Part shown: positions 26,154 through 35,731 of the stretch, piece by piece
How the letters are laid out: the number at the start of each line of letters is the position of its first letter
Position numbering within the stretch: position 1 is the first letter of the stretch
Assembly: GCF_014773485.1 (NCBI RefSeq)
Contig: NZ_JACXBP010000005.1
Span: forward strand, 186,001 to 250,000
Reading direction: 5' to 3'
DNA from: Erwinia aphidicola
Lineage (GTDB): Bacteria > Pseudomonadota > Gammaproteobacteria > Enterobacterales > Enterobacteriaceae
Length of the DNA: 64,000 nt
Notes under the pieces: model-generated
The model's database searches: none
Seen by the model: the letters and a program-made list of their open reading frames with translations, nothing else
Told to the model about the DNA's origin: nothing
Made by a program: the position numbers and the translations under genes

Positions 26154-26610
26154 GTTATGACTACGTAAAGGGGGCGACCTCTGAGGTATTCCCAGAAATG
26201 ACTTCCCTCGCTAAACGTCCGCTAACCGGTCTGAGCTCAGCCTGAGCACGCCGGAACGGCAAAAGACGCTCCCTGCGGGCCTCGGCACGCGGCATCCCTG
26301 CCGCGTGACGTCCGGCTTACCTCAGGCCAAGCTCATCCCCCACTCGCATCGTGCTCGCTGTAGGTTTTAAACCGCGACGCTGCGGCTTTGGGTGCAAGGA
26401 GGGAGGGCTGATTGCAGCAGGCCCACGGCCAGGGATGGCCGTGAGCCAGGCTACAGGGATGTATTCATGCCGGTGCGGAAAGCAGCCCTCCCTCCTGAAA
26501 CCGGGCATCTGTCATCCCGCGATAATATTCAAATCAGTGTTTGTGGGGATACTTCAGGGGTCGACCTTGTTTCCGGTCGCCCCTCCGCATTCAGTCATCA
26601 ATCCAGTGGA
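26154..26610. other. Non-coding region holding a structured repeat
   Basis: About 457 bases between the porin hairpin and the fetB stop codon. Two overlapping open frames here read through palindromes and have no ribosome sites, so I regard the region as non-coding. The structured repeat at 26286-26496 occupies its middle. Confidence 0.6.
26286..26496. repeat. Structured intergenic element with nested hairpins and AGGGAT loops
   Basis: Hairpin A is CACGCGGCA / TGCCGCGTG (26286-26307). Hairpin B is CACGGCCA / TGGCCGTG with loop GGGA (26424-26443). A perfect 14-base inverted repeat (26397-26410 and 26483-26496, AGGAGGGAGGGCTG) encloses hairpin B. The octamer CAGGGATG recurs: in hairpin B, again near 26454-26461, and on the opposite strand in hairpin A. 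It looks like a dispersed gamma-proteobacterial repeat rather than a gene. Confidence 0.55.
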
Positions 26611-27369
26611 TTATTTCAACTGCACGCGCGCGGTATAGAATCGGCGGGCGGCCAGATATCCGGCAACAATGGTCGACAGGCTGGCCGTTCCCAGCAGCAT
26701 GAACGTCACCATGATCTGATATTTAATCGCCTTCACTGGATCAATCCCGGCAAAAATCAACCCGGACATCATTCCCGGCAGGCTGACCAGCCCCACCGTT
26801 TTTGCGGCGTCCACGGTGGGGATCATCGCGGCGCGAATGCTGTCACGCACGATACTCCCTGAAGCCAGTTTGGCACTTGCTCCCAGGCTGAGCATCTCCT
26901 CCACTTTCTGCCGGTTATCGCTGAAGCGCTGATTGAGATTGCTAAAGCACAGCCCCACCGCCACCATCGCGTTACCGGCAATCATCCCGCTAATCGGGAT
27001 CACTTGCATCGGCATAAACTCAATCGCGCCGCTGAGCAGCAGAATCGCCAGCGTCAGCGTGGTGCCCAGCGTAATCGCAATAAATGAGATAACAAACCCG
27101 TGGTCGAGCGCCCGGCTGCGTTTCTTGGCATTAAGCGCGGCATTCACGCAGATAAACAGCACCATCAGGATGGTGAGCCAGCGGTTGTTCAGGTCGAAGA
27201 TATATTTCAGCACGTAGCCGACAATCACCAGCTGGACGATGGCACGCGCCACGCTCCAGACGATATCTTTCTCCAGCCCCAGCCGCTCTTTCTTACTCAC
27301 CAGCAGGGCAATCAGCACCAGTACCAGCGCCAGAGCGAGCGACTCATTGGTAATATTATGCTGGTTCAT
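26611..27369 (-). CDS. fetB: Iron export ABC transporter permease FetB
   Basis: Inner-membrane permease of 252 residues of the UPF0014 family (YbbM in E. coli), which with FetA exports iron and improves tolerance to iron-mediated oxidative stress. Seven hydrophobic segments are visible. Family landmarks are ARAIVQLVIVGYVLKYIF, PISGMIAGNAMVAVGL and LPGMMSGLIFAGIDPVKAIKYQIMVTFM. Its first 14 bases overlap the end of fetA. Gene order and length match E. coli. Confidence 0.92.
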   Translation of the reverse strand: MNQHNITNESLALALVLVLIALLVSKKERLGLEKDIVWSVARAIVQLVIVGYVLKYIFDLNNRWLTILMVLFICVNAALNAKKRSRALDHGFVISFIAITLGTTLTLAILLLSGAIEFMPMQVIPISGMIAGNAMVAVGLCFSNLNQRFSDNRQKVEEMLSLGASAKLASGSIVRDSIRAAMIPTVDAAKTVGLVSLPGMMSGLIFAGIDPVKAIKYQIMVTFMLLGTASLSTIVAGYLAARRFYTARVQLK

Positions 27370-28021
27370 GCTGCTCTCCTTTTACTGCTGGCTCCAGCCG
27401 CAGCACCCGCCGCTCGCCGCCGATTTCATGGGGATCGTGGCTGATCCAGATCGCCGCACAGCCCTGCTCTACCTGCCGATCAATCAACTGCTGCACCCGC
27501 TGCTTATTCTCTTCATCCAGCGCGCTGGTAATCTCATCCAGCAGCAGGATATCCGGTGGAAACTGCAGATTGCGCAGCAGCGCCACGCGCTGTTTTTCAC
27601 CGCCCGATAGCTGGTCAATTGGCTTGTCCAGCAGCTCTGCCTTCAGATTGACCCTGGATAGCCACTCGATCATGCGTGCACGATCGGCAGAGCGCTGACG
27701 AATCTGGTAAGGCAGCGCCAGATTGTCATAGACCGTGCTGCCAAACAGCTGCGGCGTCTGGAACACGTATGAAACACGCTGGCGGTAGCTTTCCACCTTC
27801 AGGTCCGCAAGCGGCTTACCGTTGAAGCGCACTTCCCCGGCGCTCGGTTCCAGCAGCGAGGCAATAATTTTTAACAGCGTACTTTTTCCGGCGCCCGACG
27901 GCCCGGTTAGCCAGAGAAACTCGCCGCTGTGCAGCTCAAATGAAAGCGGCGCCAGCAGCATTTTTTCCTGCAGCGCAAAAGAGACCTCCCTGACCTGCAG
28001 GAGAGGAGATGTGGTGGTCAT
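27356..28021 (-). CDS. fetA: Iron export ABC transporter ATP-binding protein FetA
   Basis: ATPase of 221 residues (YbbL in E. coli). Walker A is GPSGAGKSTLLK (residues about 37-48), the signature is LSGGEKQRVALLRNL, and Walker B is ILLLDEITSALDEEN. It pairs with FetB to export ferrous iron or iron chelates from the cytoplasm. The start lies 47 bases after the arnF stop, on the same strand, so transcription may continue from the arn operon. Confidence 0.92.
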   Translation of the reverse strand: MTTTSPLLQVREVSFALQEKMLLAPLSFELHSGEFLWLTGPSGAGKSTLLKIIASLLEPSAGEVRFNGKPLADLKVESYRQRVSYVFQTPQLFGSTVYDNLALPYQIRQRSADRARMIEWLSRVNLKAELLDKPIDQLSGGEKQRVALLRNLQFPPDILLLDEITSALDEENKQRVQQLIDRQVEQGCAAIWISHDPHEIGGERRVLRLEPAVKGEQHEPA

Positions 28022-28068
28022 AGATTATTGAAACTCTGAAAAAATGAATGGAGAGAATAATAGCATCG

Positions 28069-28452
28069 TCAGCGCGTTTTTTTCTGCGGCCAGCAGATCA
28101 ATAGCAGCCCGGCGAGGATTAAACCGCCGCCCGCCAGCTTGCCCCAGACAAACTCCTCGTTTAGCCCCGGCAGCCACAGCGCGGCGGCCCACACCAGCAG
28201 ATAGCTCAGGCTGAGTAGCGGATAGGCGCGGCTCAGTGCTATGCGCTGCAAAGCCAGCAGCCAGCACAGCATCGACAGTGCATAAGCCAGCAATCCGGCG
28301 AGCAGCGCCTGCACCGCCGGGACCAGACTAAACAGCACCGTGAAAAATGCCGACGGCTCGCCGATCGCCGGCAGCCGCACCATCGCCCACTTCAGCAATA
28401 GCTGCGCCGCGCTGACCAGCAGCACGCTACAATACGCCAGCAGCCAGCCCAT
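28069..28452 (-). CDS. arnF: Undecaprenyl-phosphate-Ara4N flippase subunit ArnF
   Basis: Four-helix SMR-fold membrane protein of 127 residues that with ArnE moves undecaprenyl-phosphate-linked 4-amino-4-deoxy-L-arabinose across the inner membrane. It begins MGWLLAYCSVLLVSAAQLLLKW, and LSRAYPLLSLSYLLVWAAA is typical. Its ATG shares one base with the arnE stop. Last gene of the arn operon; assignment supported by position and sequence. Confidence 0.92.
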   Translation of the reverse strand: MGWLLAYCSVLLVSAAQLLLKWAMVRLPAIGEPSAFFTVLFSLVPAVQALLAGLLAYALSMLCWLLALQRIALSRAYPLLSLSYLLVWAAALWLPGLNEEFVWGKLAGGGLILAGLLLICWPQKKTR

Positions 28453-28769
28453 CAGGTATAGCTCCCCATCACCGCAACCCCGGCAACAATCAGGATAATC
28501 CCCAGCGCATGACGCAGCGGAATGGCCTCATGCCACAGCCAGCGGGCGGCAAGGGTCACAAAGATAAAATTCAGGCTCAGCATCGGGTAAGCGACGCCAA
28601 GCGGCGTGGTTTGCAGCACGCGCAGCCACACCAGCATCGCCAGGCCCAGCAGCAGCACGCTTAATGCCAGCCAGCGCCAGAGTGCGGCGCGCTGCACCGT
28701 CGCCTGCTTCTGGCATAACTGCCCGCCACAGCTGAGCAGGCTGGCAAGGAGGATCAGCAGCATATTCAT
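28452..28769 (-). CDS. arnE: Undecaprenyl-phosphate-Ara4N flippase subunit ArnE
   Basis: Four-helix SMR-fold protein of 105 residues, partner of ArnF. It begins MNMLLILLASLLSCGGQLCQKQA and contains PLGVAYPMLSLNFIFVTLAARW. The start overlaps the arnT stop by four bases (ATGA). The two flippase subunits are coupled, so their stoichiometry is probably fixed. Confidence 0.92.
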   Translation of the reverse strand: MNMLLILLASLLSCGGQLCQKQATVQRAALWRWLALSVLLLGLAMLVWLRVLQTTPLGVAYPMLSLNFIFVTLAARWLWHEAIPLRHALGIILIVAGVAVMGSYT

Positions 28770-30430
28770 GGCTGCTGCAGATACAGGTAATAGAGCATTC
28801 TGCCGTGCTGAAAGCTGCGATCGGGCTGCGGGATACGATCGTCCGTCGGGCGTTTATCGTCCGACAGCTTCATCACCAGCGACACCTCGCCCTGGCGACG
28901 ATGCTCACTCAGCCACTGGGCAAACTGCGCTGCGGTGACCAGGCGCTGACGACTGTCAGCATAGCTCACCCCGTACGCCAGCTCGCCCGGCTGGTCGAAG
29001 AGCAGAATATCGCTGCGCTTAAGCTGCCACGCCAGCGCCGAGGCCATGCCAACATTATTCGCCAGGATAAAGCGACTGTGCGTCAGTTCAGGCATCAGGC
29101 TGGCAATAAACGGCTGAGGCTGCTTGGAGTAGATTACCTTGTCCGGTATCGCCGCGCCGACCACCAGTGCCAGCATCAGCGGGCACAGCGCCGCCAGCTT
29201 CCAGAATTTCGCCCCGCCAAGCAGGGTGATCATCCCCATCACCGCCCAGAACAGGAACGCCAGCGTGGCCAGCTGAGCCTTGAACAGTTCGGCATAAGGA
29301 TAGAGCGGATGATGCATCAACCCCCACGGCGCCAGCACCAGCAGCACCGTCAGCGTCAGCAGCGCGCCGAACGTCAGATTGATGATGCCATTGGCTTTCA
29401 GGCCGCGCCCCCCCTCGGAAACCAGCCGCACGCCGTGGTGCGCCAGCAGGATCGCCAGCGGCGCGAAGCACGGCAGAATATAGGTTGGCAGCTTCCCTTT
29501 GGCGAGACTGAAAAACAGCAGCGGCATCACCACCCAGCACAGCAGATAGAGCGATCCCTGATGGCTGTTTCTTTCGCGCCATGCCCGGGCTAAAGCCCCC
29601 GGCAGCAGCCCGAGCCACGGCAGCGTACCGGCGATCAGCACCGGAATGTAGTACCAGAACGGTGCCTTATGCTGCGCATCCTCCTCGGCAAAGCGCTGAA
29701 TATGCTCCACCCAGAAGAAGTAGTGCCAGAAATCCGGCTGCTGGCGCGCAATGCTGACTGCCCAGGGTGCGGAGATCAGTGCCGCACTGACCAGCGCCAG
29801 CGGCCCGTACAGCAGCAGCTCCTTAAACCGCCGCTGCCAGATCGCCCACGGCACAATCGCCACTACCGGCACTGCCAGCGCCAGAAAGCCTTTGGTCATA
29901 AAACCCATGCCGCAGGCCAGCCCGAGCAGCAGCCAACCCAGTACCTTTTGCCGCGTGCTGCTGCCTGCTTCCGCCGCCAGCCAAAAGCTGCACATCGCTG
30001 CCGCCAGCCACAAGGTGATCATCGGGTCAAGCACCGCATAAGTGCCAATGGCATACACCAGAAAACAGGTAAGAAAAATCACCGCAGCCAGCAGCGCCGT
30101 GCCGCGCCGTTGCCCTATTCGCCGCGCCAGCCAGTAGACCAGCAGCGCGCTGAGCGTGATAGATACCACCGAACCGAAACGCACTGAGAAATTACTGCCG
30201 CCAAATACCCATTGACTGAGATTGTTGACCCAGTACCCGGCTATCGGTTTTTCGAAATAGCGCAAACCAAGGAAGTGCGGCACGCTCCAGTTACCGCTGG
30301 CCAGCATTTCACGGCTGATTTCCGCGTAGCGCAGCTCATCGGGCTGCCACAGCGCGCGCAGCTCTAATGGAATGAGATAATACAAGGCATAGCAAAACAG
30401 TAGCGGCAGCGCATAACGCAGATATTTCAT
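28766..30430 (-). CDS. arnT: Lipid A Ara4N transferase ArnT
   Basis: Inner-membrane glycosyltransferase of about 554 residues that transfers aminoarabinose from undecaprenyl phosphate to lipid A on the periplasmic face, giving polymyxin resistance. I start at the ATG at 30430 (MKYLRYALPLLFCYALYYL), matching the E. coli N-terminus; a longer frame would overlap arnD. It has a dozen helices. The periplasmic DE-containing loop WQPDELRYAEISREM and the YFEKPIAGYW segment are GT-C landmarks. A periplasmic C-terminal domain begins near residue 430. Confidence 0.93.
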   Translation of the reverse strand: MKYLRYALPLLFCYALYYLIPLELRALWQPDELRYAEISREMLASGNWSVPHFLGLRYFEKPIAGYWVNNLSQWVFGGSNFSVRFGSVVSITLSALLVYWLARRIGQRRGTALLAAVIFLTCFLVYAIGTYAVLDPMITLWLAAAMCSFWLAAEAGSSTRQKVLGWLLLGLACGMGFMTKGFLALAVPVVAIVPWAIWQRRFKELLLYGPLALVSAALISAPWAVSIARQQPDFWHYFFWVEHIQRFAEEDAQHKAPFWYYIPVLIAGTLPWLGLLPGALARAWRERNSHQGSLYLLCWVVMPLLFFSLAKGKLPTYILPCFAPLAILLAHHGVRLVSEGGRGLKANGIINLTFGALLTLTVLLVLAPWGLMHHPLYPYAELFKAQLATLAFLFWAVMGMITLLGGAKFWKLAALCPLMLALVVGAAIPDKVIYSKQPQPFIASLMPELTHSRFILANNVGMASALAWQLKRSDILLFDQPGELAYGVSYADSRQRLVTAAQFAQWLSEHRRQGEVSLVMKLSDDKRPTDDRIPQPDRSFQHGRMLYYLYLQQP

Positions 30431-30446
30431 GCCGGGGTCACTCTGA

Positions 30447-31331
30447 TTATTGCTGGCATCCCAGCCAACCTTCACGACCGGGGAGACTACCCCGCACCAG
30501 ATTACCCGTCGGCAGCTGCGACAAATCCGCAGGCAGCAGCTCGCTTAACGGGCAGAAACGGATCCCACGTCGCCGCGCCATCACCAGCAGTTCGGCAAAC
30601 ATTTCGCTCAGCACGATCCCTTCCACTTCCGCATGGATGGTGTAGACCGGCACCCCCGGCTGGCTGGCGATTAAATCGAGGATCCAGGCATTGTAACCTT
30701 CACGCGTGACCCCGCTACCGATCACCTCATCCCAGGTAGGAAGCGTGACGGGGATCTGTACCGTGCCCACGCTGCCGTCGGGCAGCAGTGGGCGAAAGGG
30801 CGCCGTGCCGCGACAGTCGCTGTTGTAGGCAAAATCAAACGGCTGCTTGGCAACCAGCACGCGCTCATCCGCGCGCCAGCCCGCCACCGCTGAGCAGCGG
30901 ATCGGCTGGCCGACAATCTCGCTCAGACACTCCACGCCGCGCTGGATCTCCTGCGTCAGCTTCTGCGCAGGCCACACCCCAGCCCACGTCTGCCACGCAA
31001 AATGGTCCCAGGCGTGCAGGCCAATCTCGTGCTGACGCGCGGCGGCGCGGATCGTTTTTTCCAGCCCTCGCCCGATGCGGCGCCCCGGCCAGGCCGTCCC
31101 CGCCAGCAGGATGTCCCAGCCGTACAGCGATGCCGCATTCGAGCGCAGCATTTTCCACAGGAAGCGCGGTTTCAACAGCCGCCAGAGGTGGCGGCCCATA
31201 TTATCCGGCCCGACGCTGAAGAAAAAACTGGCCTGAGTATGCTGGCGGTCGAGGATCTCAAGCAGGCGCGGCACGCCGTCGCGGGTGCCGCGCCAGGTAT
31301 CAACATCGATGCGCAGCCCGACGTCGATCAT
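30447..31331 (-). CDS. arnD: 4-deoxy-4-formamido-L-arabinose-phosphoundecaprenol deformylase ArnD
   Basis: Polysaccharide-deacetylase-fold (NodB-like) metal enzyme of 294 residues that removes the formyl group from undecaprenyl-phosphate-Ara4FN. Metal-binding motifs are [12 protein letters not shown] (Asp at about 8-10) and [11 protein letters not shown] (His). An internal hydrophobic patch allows peripheral membrane binding. It starts within the arnA stop (ATGA) and ends 16 bases before arnT. Confidence 0.93.
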   Translation of the reverse strand: MIDVGLRIDVDTWRGTRDGVPRLLEILDRQHTQASFFFSVGPDNMGRHLWRLLKPRFLWKMLRSNAASLYGWDILLAGTAWPGRRIGRGLEKTIRAAARQHEIGLHAWDHFAWQTWAGVWPAQKLTQEIQRGVECLSEIVGQPIRCSAVAGWRADERVLVAKQPFDFAYNSDCRGTAPFRPLLPDGSVGTVQIPVTLPTWDEVIGSGVTREGYNAWILDLIASQPGVPVYTIHAEVEGIVLSEMFAELLVMARRRGIRFCPLSELLPADLSQLPTGNLVRGSLPGREGWLGCQQ

Positions 31332-33310
31332 GCTTCGTTTTCTCCCGGCTCCACGGTTTGCAGGAAGAAGTCCAGGGTCGCATCAATGGTCTGGGTCATT
31401 GCCACCGTTGGTTGCCAGCCCAGCAGGCGCTGCGCGTTGCGAATCGACGGCTTGCGGTGCTCCACGTCCTGATAACCCTTGCCATAGTAGCTGCTACTTT
31501 CCACTTCGCGGAAACCGGCAAACGGTGGGAACTGCTGACGCAGCGGATGGCGTTCAAAGCTCTCCAGCAGCTGCTGCGCCAGCTCTTTGATGCTGGCCTC
31601 ATTCACCGGATTACCGATGTTAATGATCTGGCCATCACAGTTGTGGTGCTTGTTCTCAATAATCAGGAACAGCGCTTCGATGCCGTCGCTGATATCGGTG
31701 AAGCAGCGCTTCTGACGACCGCCGTCGATCAGCTTGATCGGTGAACCCTCCACCAGATTAAGGATCAGCTGAGTGATGGCGCGCGAACTGCCGATGCGTG
31801 CCGCATTCAGGTTATCCAGGCGCGGCCCCATCCAGTTGAACGGGCGGAACAGCGTGAAGCGCAGCCCCTCTTTCTCGCCATAAGCCCAGATAACCCGGTC
31901 CAGCAGCTGCTTGGAAACCGAATAGATCCAGCGCTGCTTGTTGATCGGCCCGACTACCAGATTGGAATTGTCTTCATCGAAGGTGGTATCGGTGCACATG
32001 CCGTACACTTCGGAGGTCGACGGGAAGATAATGCGCTTTTTGTACTTCACGCAGTCGCGGATAATCTTCAGGTTCTCTTCGAAGTCCAGCTCAAACACCC
32101 GCAGCGGATTACGGGTATATTCAATCGGCGTGGCAATGGCCACCAGCGGCAGCACCACGTCACACTTCTTAATATGATACTCAATCCACTCGGAGTGAAT
32201 GCTGATATCCCCTTCGACAAAGTGGAAGCGCGGATGGCCAAGGAAACGGCTGATGGCGTCGGAACCAATATCCAGACCGAACACCTCGAAGTTATCGTCC
32301 AGCAGCAGGCGCTCGGTCAGGTGATTGCCGATAAAACCGTTCACTCCGAGGATCAGCACGCGGGTACGGCGCTTCACCGCCGCCACCGGCTGGCTGTGTA
32401 GCAGTGCGCCCTCGACCAGGCCCAGCGTCTGCGCCAGCTGGCTGCCCTGCATGTAGACGCCGTTTTCGCTCTGCCCGGTGACAATCTCCAGCGCCCCGCT
32501 ACCGCAGGCGACAACAAACGGCGCCACGGAGAGCACGGTTCCCGCTTTGGCGCCAGGCAGATCGCTGCGCACCTTTGACTGCCAGACGATAAATCTCCCC
32601 GCGCCAACATAGCTGAATGCACCAGGCCACGGATCGGTTACCGCCCGCACCAGATTGTGGGCGGTCTGCGCCGGCTGCTGCCAGTCAATACGCCCATCTT
32701 CCGGCGTGCGGCGGCCAACATAAGTGGCCTGAGTCTCGTCCTGCGCCTGCTCGACAAAATCATTGCGCTGGATCCCCGGCAGCGCGCTTTCCAGCAGCTG
32801 TTTCGCCGCCTCGCACACCTTGTGATGCAGCGTCAGCGCATTGTCTTCCGCGGCAATAACCACTTTTTGCTGGGCAATAATCGCACCGGCATCGGCGCGT
32901 TTCACCATGCGGTGCAGCGTCACGCCGGTTTCCTGTTCGCCGTTGACCAGCACCCAGTTTAACGGTGCGCGCCCGCGATATTTCGGCAGCAGTGAAGCAT
33001 GCAGATTAAACGCCCCCTTCTCAGCACAGTGAAGAATTTCATCATTCAGCATGTGGCGATAGTGGAATGAGAAAATAGCCTGCGGCTTCATGCCCTTAAT
33101 GCGGTCCACCCACAGCGGGTGATTCACATCTTCCGGCGCATACACCGGAATACCCAGCTGAGCCGCCGTGCGCGCAACCGAGCCAAAAAAATGATTCTCT
33201 GCGGCGTTGTCCGCGTGAGTGAAAATCGCTTCAATTGCGAATCCGGCTTCAGCCAGCGCACGGATCCCCGTGCAGCCAATGTCATGGTAGGCAAATACGA
33301 CGGCTTTCAT
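31328..33310 (-). CDS. arnA: Bifunctional UDP-Ara4N formyltransferase/UDP-GlcA C4-decarboxylase ArnA
   Basis: Two-domain enzyme of 660 residues. Residues 1-305 are the formyltransferase ([22 protein letters not shown], catalytic His about 104). Residues about 315-660 are an SDR-type oxidative decarboxylase of UDP-glucuronate, with [15 protein letters not shown] and the active-site FPSTSEVYG ... [11 protein letters not shown]. It supplies UDP-Ara4-keto pentose and later formylates UDP-Ara4N. Full length, with both domains intact. Overlaps arnC and arnD by four bases each. Confidence 0.95.
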   Translation of the reverse strand: MKAVVFAYHDIGCTGIRALAEAGFAIEAIFTHADNAAENHFFGSVARTAAQLGIPVYAPEDVNHPLWVDRIKGMKPQAIFSFHYRHMLNDEILHCAEKGAFNLHASLLPKYRGRAPLNWVLVNGEQETGVTLHRMVKRADAGAIIAQQKVVIAAEDNALTLHHKVCEAAKQLLESALPGIQRNDFVEQAQDETQATYVGRRTPEDGRIDWQQPAQTAHNLVRAVTDPWPGAFSYVGAGRFIVWQSKVRSDLPGAKAGTVLSVAPFVVACGSGALEIVTGQSENGVYMQGSQLAQTLGLVEGALLHSQPVAAVKRRTRVLILGVNGFIGNHLTERLLLDDNFEVFGLDIGSDAISRFLGHPRFHFVEGDISIHSEWIEYHIKKCDVVLPLVAIATPIEYTRNPLRVFELDFEENLKIIRDCVKYKKRIIFPSTSEVYGMCTDTTFDEDNSNLVVGPINKQRWIYSVSKQLLDRVIWAYGEKEGLRFTLFRPFNWMGPRLDNLNAARIGSSRAITQLILNLVEGSPIKLIDGGRQKRCFTDISDGIEALFLIIENKHHNCDGQIINIGNPVNEASIKELAQQLLESFERHPLRQQFPPFAGFREVESSSYYGKGYQDVEHRKPSIRNAQRLLGWQPTVAMTQTIDATLDFFLQTVEPGENEA

Positions 33311-34287
33311 GATTTCTCATCCTGTGAAGAGTTGGCGTCATCATGGCTGACAACGCGCTGAATAAAGTAGCGGGGACGGGCACGTACATCGTTATAAATA
33401 CGCCCGATGTATTCACCCAGCAGTCCCATGCCAACAAACTGCGCGCCGATAAAGATAAACAGCACGGCAAACAGCATAAATACCCCCTCTGCCGCCCACT
33501 GCGGCCCGAGGAACAGGCGCAGCAGGATCAGCAGCAGGGAGAGAGCAAAACCTGACAGCGCAATCACGCTACCGAAGACGCTCAGCAGGCGCAGCGGCGT
33601 GGTGGTCAGGCAGGTGATCAGGTCGTACATCAGGTTAATCAGCCGCATCAGGCTGTATTTGGAATCACCAAATTCGCGTTCAGCGTGCAGCACCGGGATC
33701 TCGGTGGCACGGCGGGCAAAGGTATTCGCCAGAATGGGGATAAAGGTGCTGCGTTCGTGGCAGTGCAGCATGGCATCGACAATGTGGCGGCGATAGGCGC
33801 GCAGCATACAGCCGTAATCGCCCATCGCTTTGCCGGTGGTGCGCTGGATCAGATGGTTAATCAGGCGCGAGGCGCGCTTGCGGAACCAGCTATCCTGCCG
33901 GTTCTGGCGCACCGTTCCCACCACGTCATAGCCCTGCTGTGCCGTCGCCACAAGGCGCGGGATCTCCTCCGGCGGGTTCTGCAAATCGGCATCCAGCGTG
34001 ATGACCAGGTCGCCGCTGACGTGGCTGAAGCCCGCCATAATTGCCGAATGCTGGCCGTAATTACGATTGAGCAGCACCGCCACAATATGGCTGCCCGGCG
34101 CCTGCGCCGCCGCGCTGAGCATCTCCGCCGAGCTATCGCTGCTACCATCATCCACCAGCAAAATTTCATACTGCAGCCCCAGCTGGGCGCAGGCGGCATC
34201 GGTGCGGCGGATAAGCTCGGGCAGGCTATCCTGTTCGTTATAGACCGGGATCACTATCGAGACTTTGTTAATTTCTTGTTCTTTCAC
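33307..34287 (-). CDS. arnC: Undecaprenyl-phosphate 4-deoxy-4-formamido-L-arabinose transferase ArnC
   Basis: GT2 glycosyltransferase of 326 residues that moves Ara4FN from UDP to undecaprenyl phosphate. The N-terminal catalytic domain has [28 protein letters not shown] and the DXD-like [11 protein letters not shown]. Two C-terminal helices (about 235-300) anchor it in the inner membrane. The start codon is GTG at 34287, three bases after the arnB stop. Confidence 0.94.
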   Translation of the reverse strand: MKEQEINKVSIVIPVYNEQDSLPELIRRTDAACAQLGLQYEILLVDDGSSDSSAEMLSAAAQAPGSHIVAVLLNRNYGQHSAIMAGFSHVSGDLVITLDADLQNPPEEIPRLVATAQQGYDVVGTVRQNRQDSWFRKRASRLINHLIQRTTGKAMGDYGCMLRAYRRHIVDAMLHCHERSTFIPILANTFARRATEIPVLHAEREFGDSKYSLMRLINLMYDLITCLTTTPLRLLSVFGSVIALSGFALSLLLILLRLFLGPQWAAEGVFMLFAVLFIFIGAQFVGMGLLGEYIGRIYNDVRARPRYFIQRVVSHDDANSSQDEKS

Positions 34288-34290
34288 GGA

Positions 34291-35430
34291 TTATTTACCT
34301 GCCAGCTTACGCAGCGCCGCAATCACGCGGCCGCAGTCGTCATCAGTCATGCCGGGAAACAGCGGGATAGAGCAGATACGATCGGAGTTCCACTCGGTGT
34401 GCGGCAGCGACAGCTGCGGAAAACGCTCGCGGTAATATTTCTGCGTGTGCGCGGCGCGGAAATGCAGCCCGCTACCGATGCCCTGCTGTTTCAGCGCCTG
34501 CATCAGCGAGTCACGATCGATGCCGCAGCGCGCAGGGTCGACACGCAGAATGAACAGGTGCCAGGCGTGCTGATGCGGCCATACAGGCCGGCTCAGCGGC
34601 AGGAAAGGCGTGTCCGCCAGCTCTGCCAGATAACGCGCCGCAATCTGCCCGCGGCGCGCATTGTTCGCCGCCAGCTTGTCGAGCTGCACCAGCGCAATCG
34701 CCGCATTGATATCCGCCAGGTTGTATTTAAAGCCCGGCATAATCACCTCAGCCTGCGGCGCGCGCCCGTGGGTCTGACGGTCAAAAGCATCCACGCCCAG
34801 CCCGTGAAACTTCAGGCTGCGCACGCGCTCAGCCAGCGCATCATCATCGGTGACCACCAGCCCCCCCTCGGCGCAGCTGATGTTTTTGATGGCATGGAAG
34901 GAGAAGATGGCGGTACCGCTGTGGCCGACGTGGCGTTGGTGATAGTAAGTGCCCGCAGCGTGCGCGGCGTCGTCGATCACCGCGATGCCGTGGCGTTTGC
35001 CCAGCGCGTGAATAGCGGCAATATCAGCGGGTGCGCCAGCATAATGCACCGGCACAATCGCTTTGGTACGCGGCGTGATAGCGGCTTCGATCAGCGCTGG
35101 GGTCACCATCAGCGTATCGCGATCGACATCAATCATCACCGGGGTCGCCCCCAGCAGCACAATCATATTCAGCGTGGAAACCCAGGTCAGCGACGGCGTG
35201 ATCACCTCATCCCCCGGCCCGATGCCCAGCGCCATCAGCGTAACGTGCATACCGGCGGTGGCCGAACTCACGGCAATCGCATGGCGGTTGCCGGTTAGCT
35301 GGCAAAAAGCCTGCTCAAGCTGCTGATTTTTCGGCCCGGTGGTGATCCAGCCCGATCGCAGCACCTCTTCAACGGCGCTCAGCTCTTCATTGCCCATAGA
35401 CGGGCGCGAGAAAGGGAGAAATTCGGACAT
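34291..35430 (-). CDS. arnB: UDP-Ara4-keto aminotransferase ArnB
   Basis: PLP-dependent DegT/DnrJ/EryC1-family aminotransferase of 379 residues that makes UDP-4-amino-4-deoxy-L-arabinose from the ketopentose, using glutamate. The PLP lysine is Lys182 in [14 protein letters not shown]. The N-terminal [14 protein letters not shown] and [10 protein letters not shown] (cofactor phosphate) are typical. First gene of arnBCADTEF, behind a PmrA-box-like site. Confidence 0.95.
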   Translation of the reverse strand: MSEFLPFSRPSMGNEELSAVEEVLRSGWITTGPKNQQLEQAFCQLTGNRHAIAVSSATAGMHVTLMALGIGPGDEVITPSLTWVSTLNMIVLLGATPVMIDVDRDTLMVTPALIEAAITPRTKAIVPVHYAGAPADIAAIHALGKRHGIAVIDDAAHAAGTYYHQRHVGHSGTAIFSFHAIKNISCAEGGLVVTDDDALAERVRSLKFHGLGVDAFDRQTHGRAPQAEVIMPGFKYNLADINAAIALVQLDKLAANNARRGQIAARYLAELADTPFLPLSRPVWPHQHAWHLFILRVDPARCGIDRDSLMQALKQQGIGSGLHFRAAHTQKYYRERFPQLSLPHTEWNSDRICSIPLFPGMTDDDCGRVIAALRKLAGK

Positions 35431-35731
35431 TATTTCAATCCATTCAAAGAATCATTACGCAAAATTAGCGCTACCGAGAGTAGCAACGCCTGGGTATATA
35501 AAGCGTAAATGAAATTCCTTAGGGGAAGATTAAGAGCCGGCTAATCGGGGAATTAAATCAGTTTGGTTGATGGCGGGTTTAACTAGAAAATGCAGCGGCG
35601 CTCATTTCGCCAGGAAAAACTCAAACTTAATTAAAAGTTATTATTATTGTCACAGTTTATGTGCAGAAAAATCGGGTAGCCTGAATAAGCATTCAGGCCA
35701 TGCCGGTTGGGACATGGCCTTTATTGAAAAC
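35431..35731. promoter_or_regulatory. arn promoter region and convergent hairpin
   Basis: A 301-base gap. Near arnB it contains a TATATA element (35495-35500) and the PmrA-box-like repeat (35518-35534). Next to the sugar-binding-protein gene, AGGCCATG / CATGGCCT at 35695-35720 forms an eight-base stem that probably ends the minus-strand ABC operon arriving from the right. No ORF is supported. Confidence 0.6.
35518..35534 (-). promoter_or_regulatory. PmrA-box-like direct repeat upstream of arnB
   Basis: On the minus strand it reads CTTAAT-CTTCC-CCTAAG, close to the PmrA consensus CTTAAK-N5-CTTAAK with one mismatch in the second half-site. A TATATA -10-like sequence follows about 18 bases downstream, and arnB starts 88 bases away. 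arn operons are PmrA-regulated in related bacteria, so activation by high iron, mild acid or polymyxin is expected. Confidence 0.55.

Noticed and set aside
26351..26862. Two overlapping plus-strand open frames downstream of the porin
   Set aside because: They read through palindromes of a structured repeat and run into antisense fetB; no ribosome sites.
33685..35298. A 537-codon plus-strand open frame opposite arnB and arnC
   Set aside because: Shadow of two conserved arn genes; composition typical of antisense reading, no motif.
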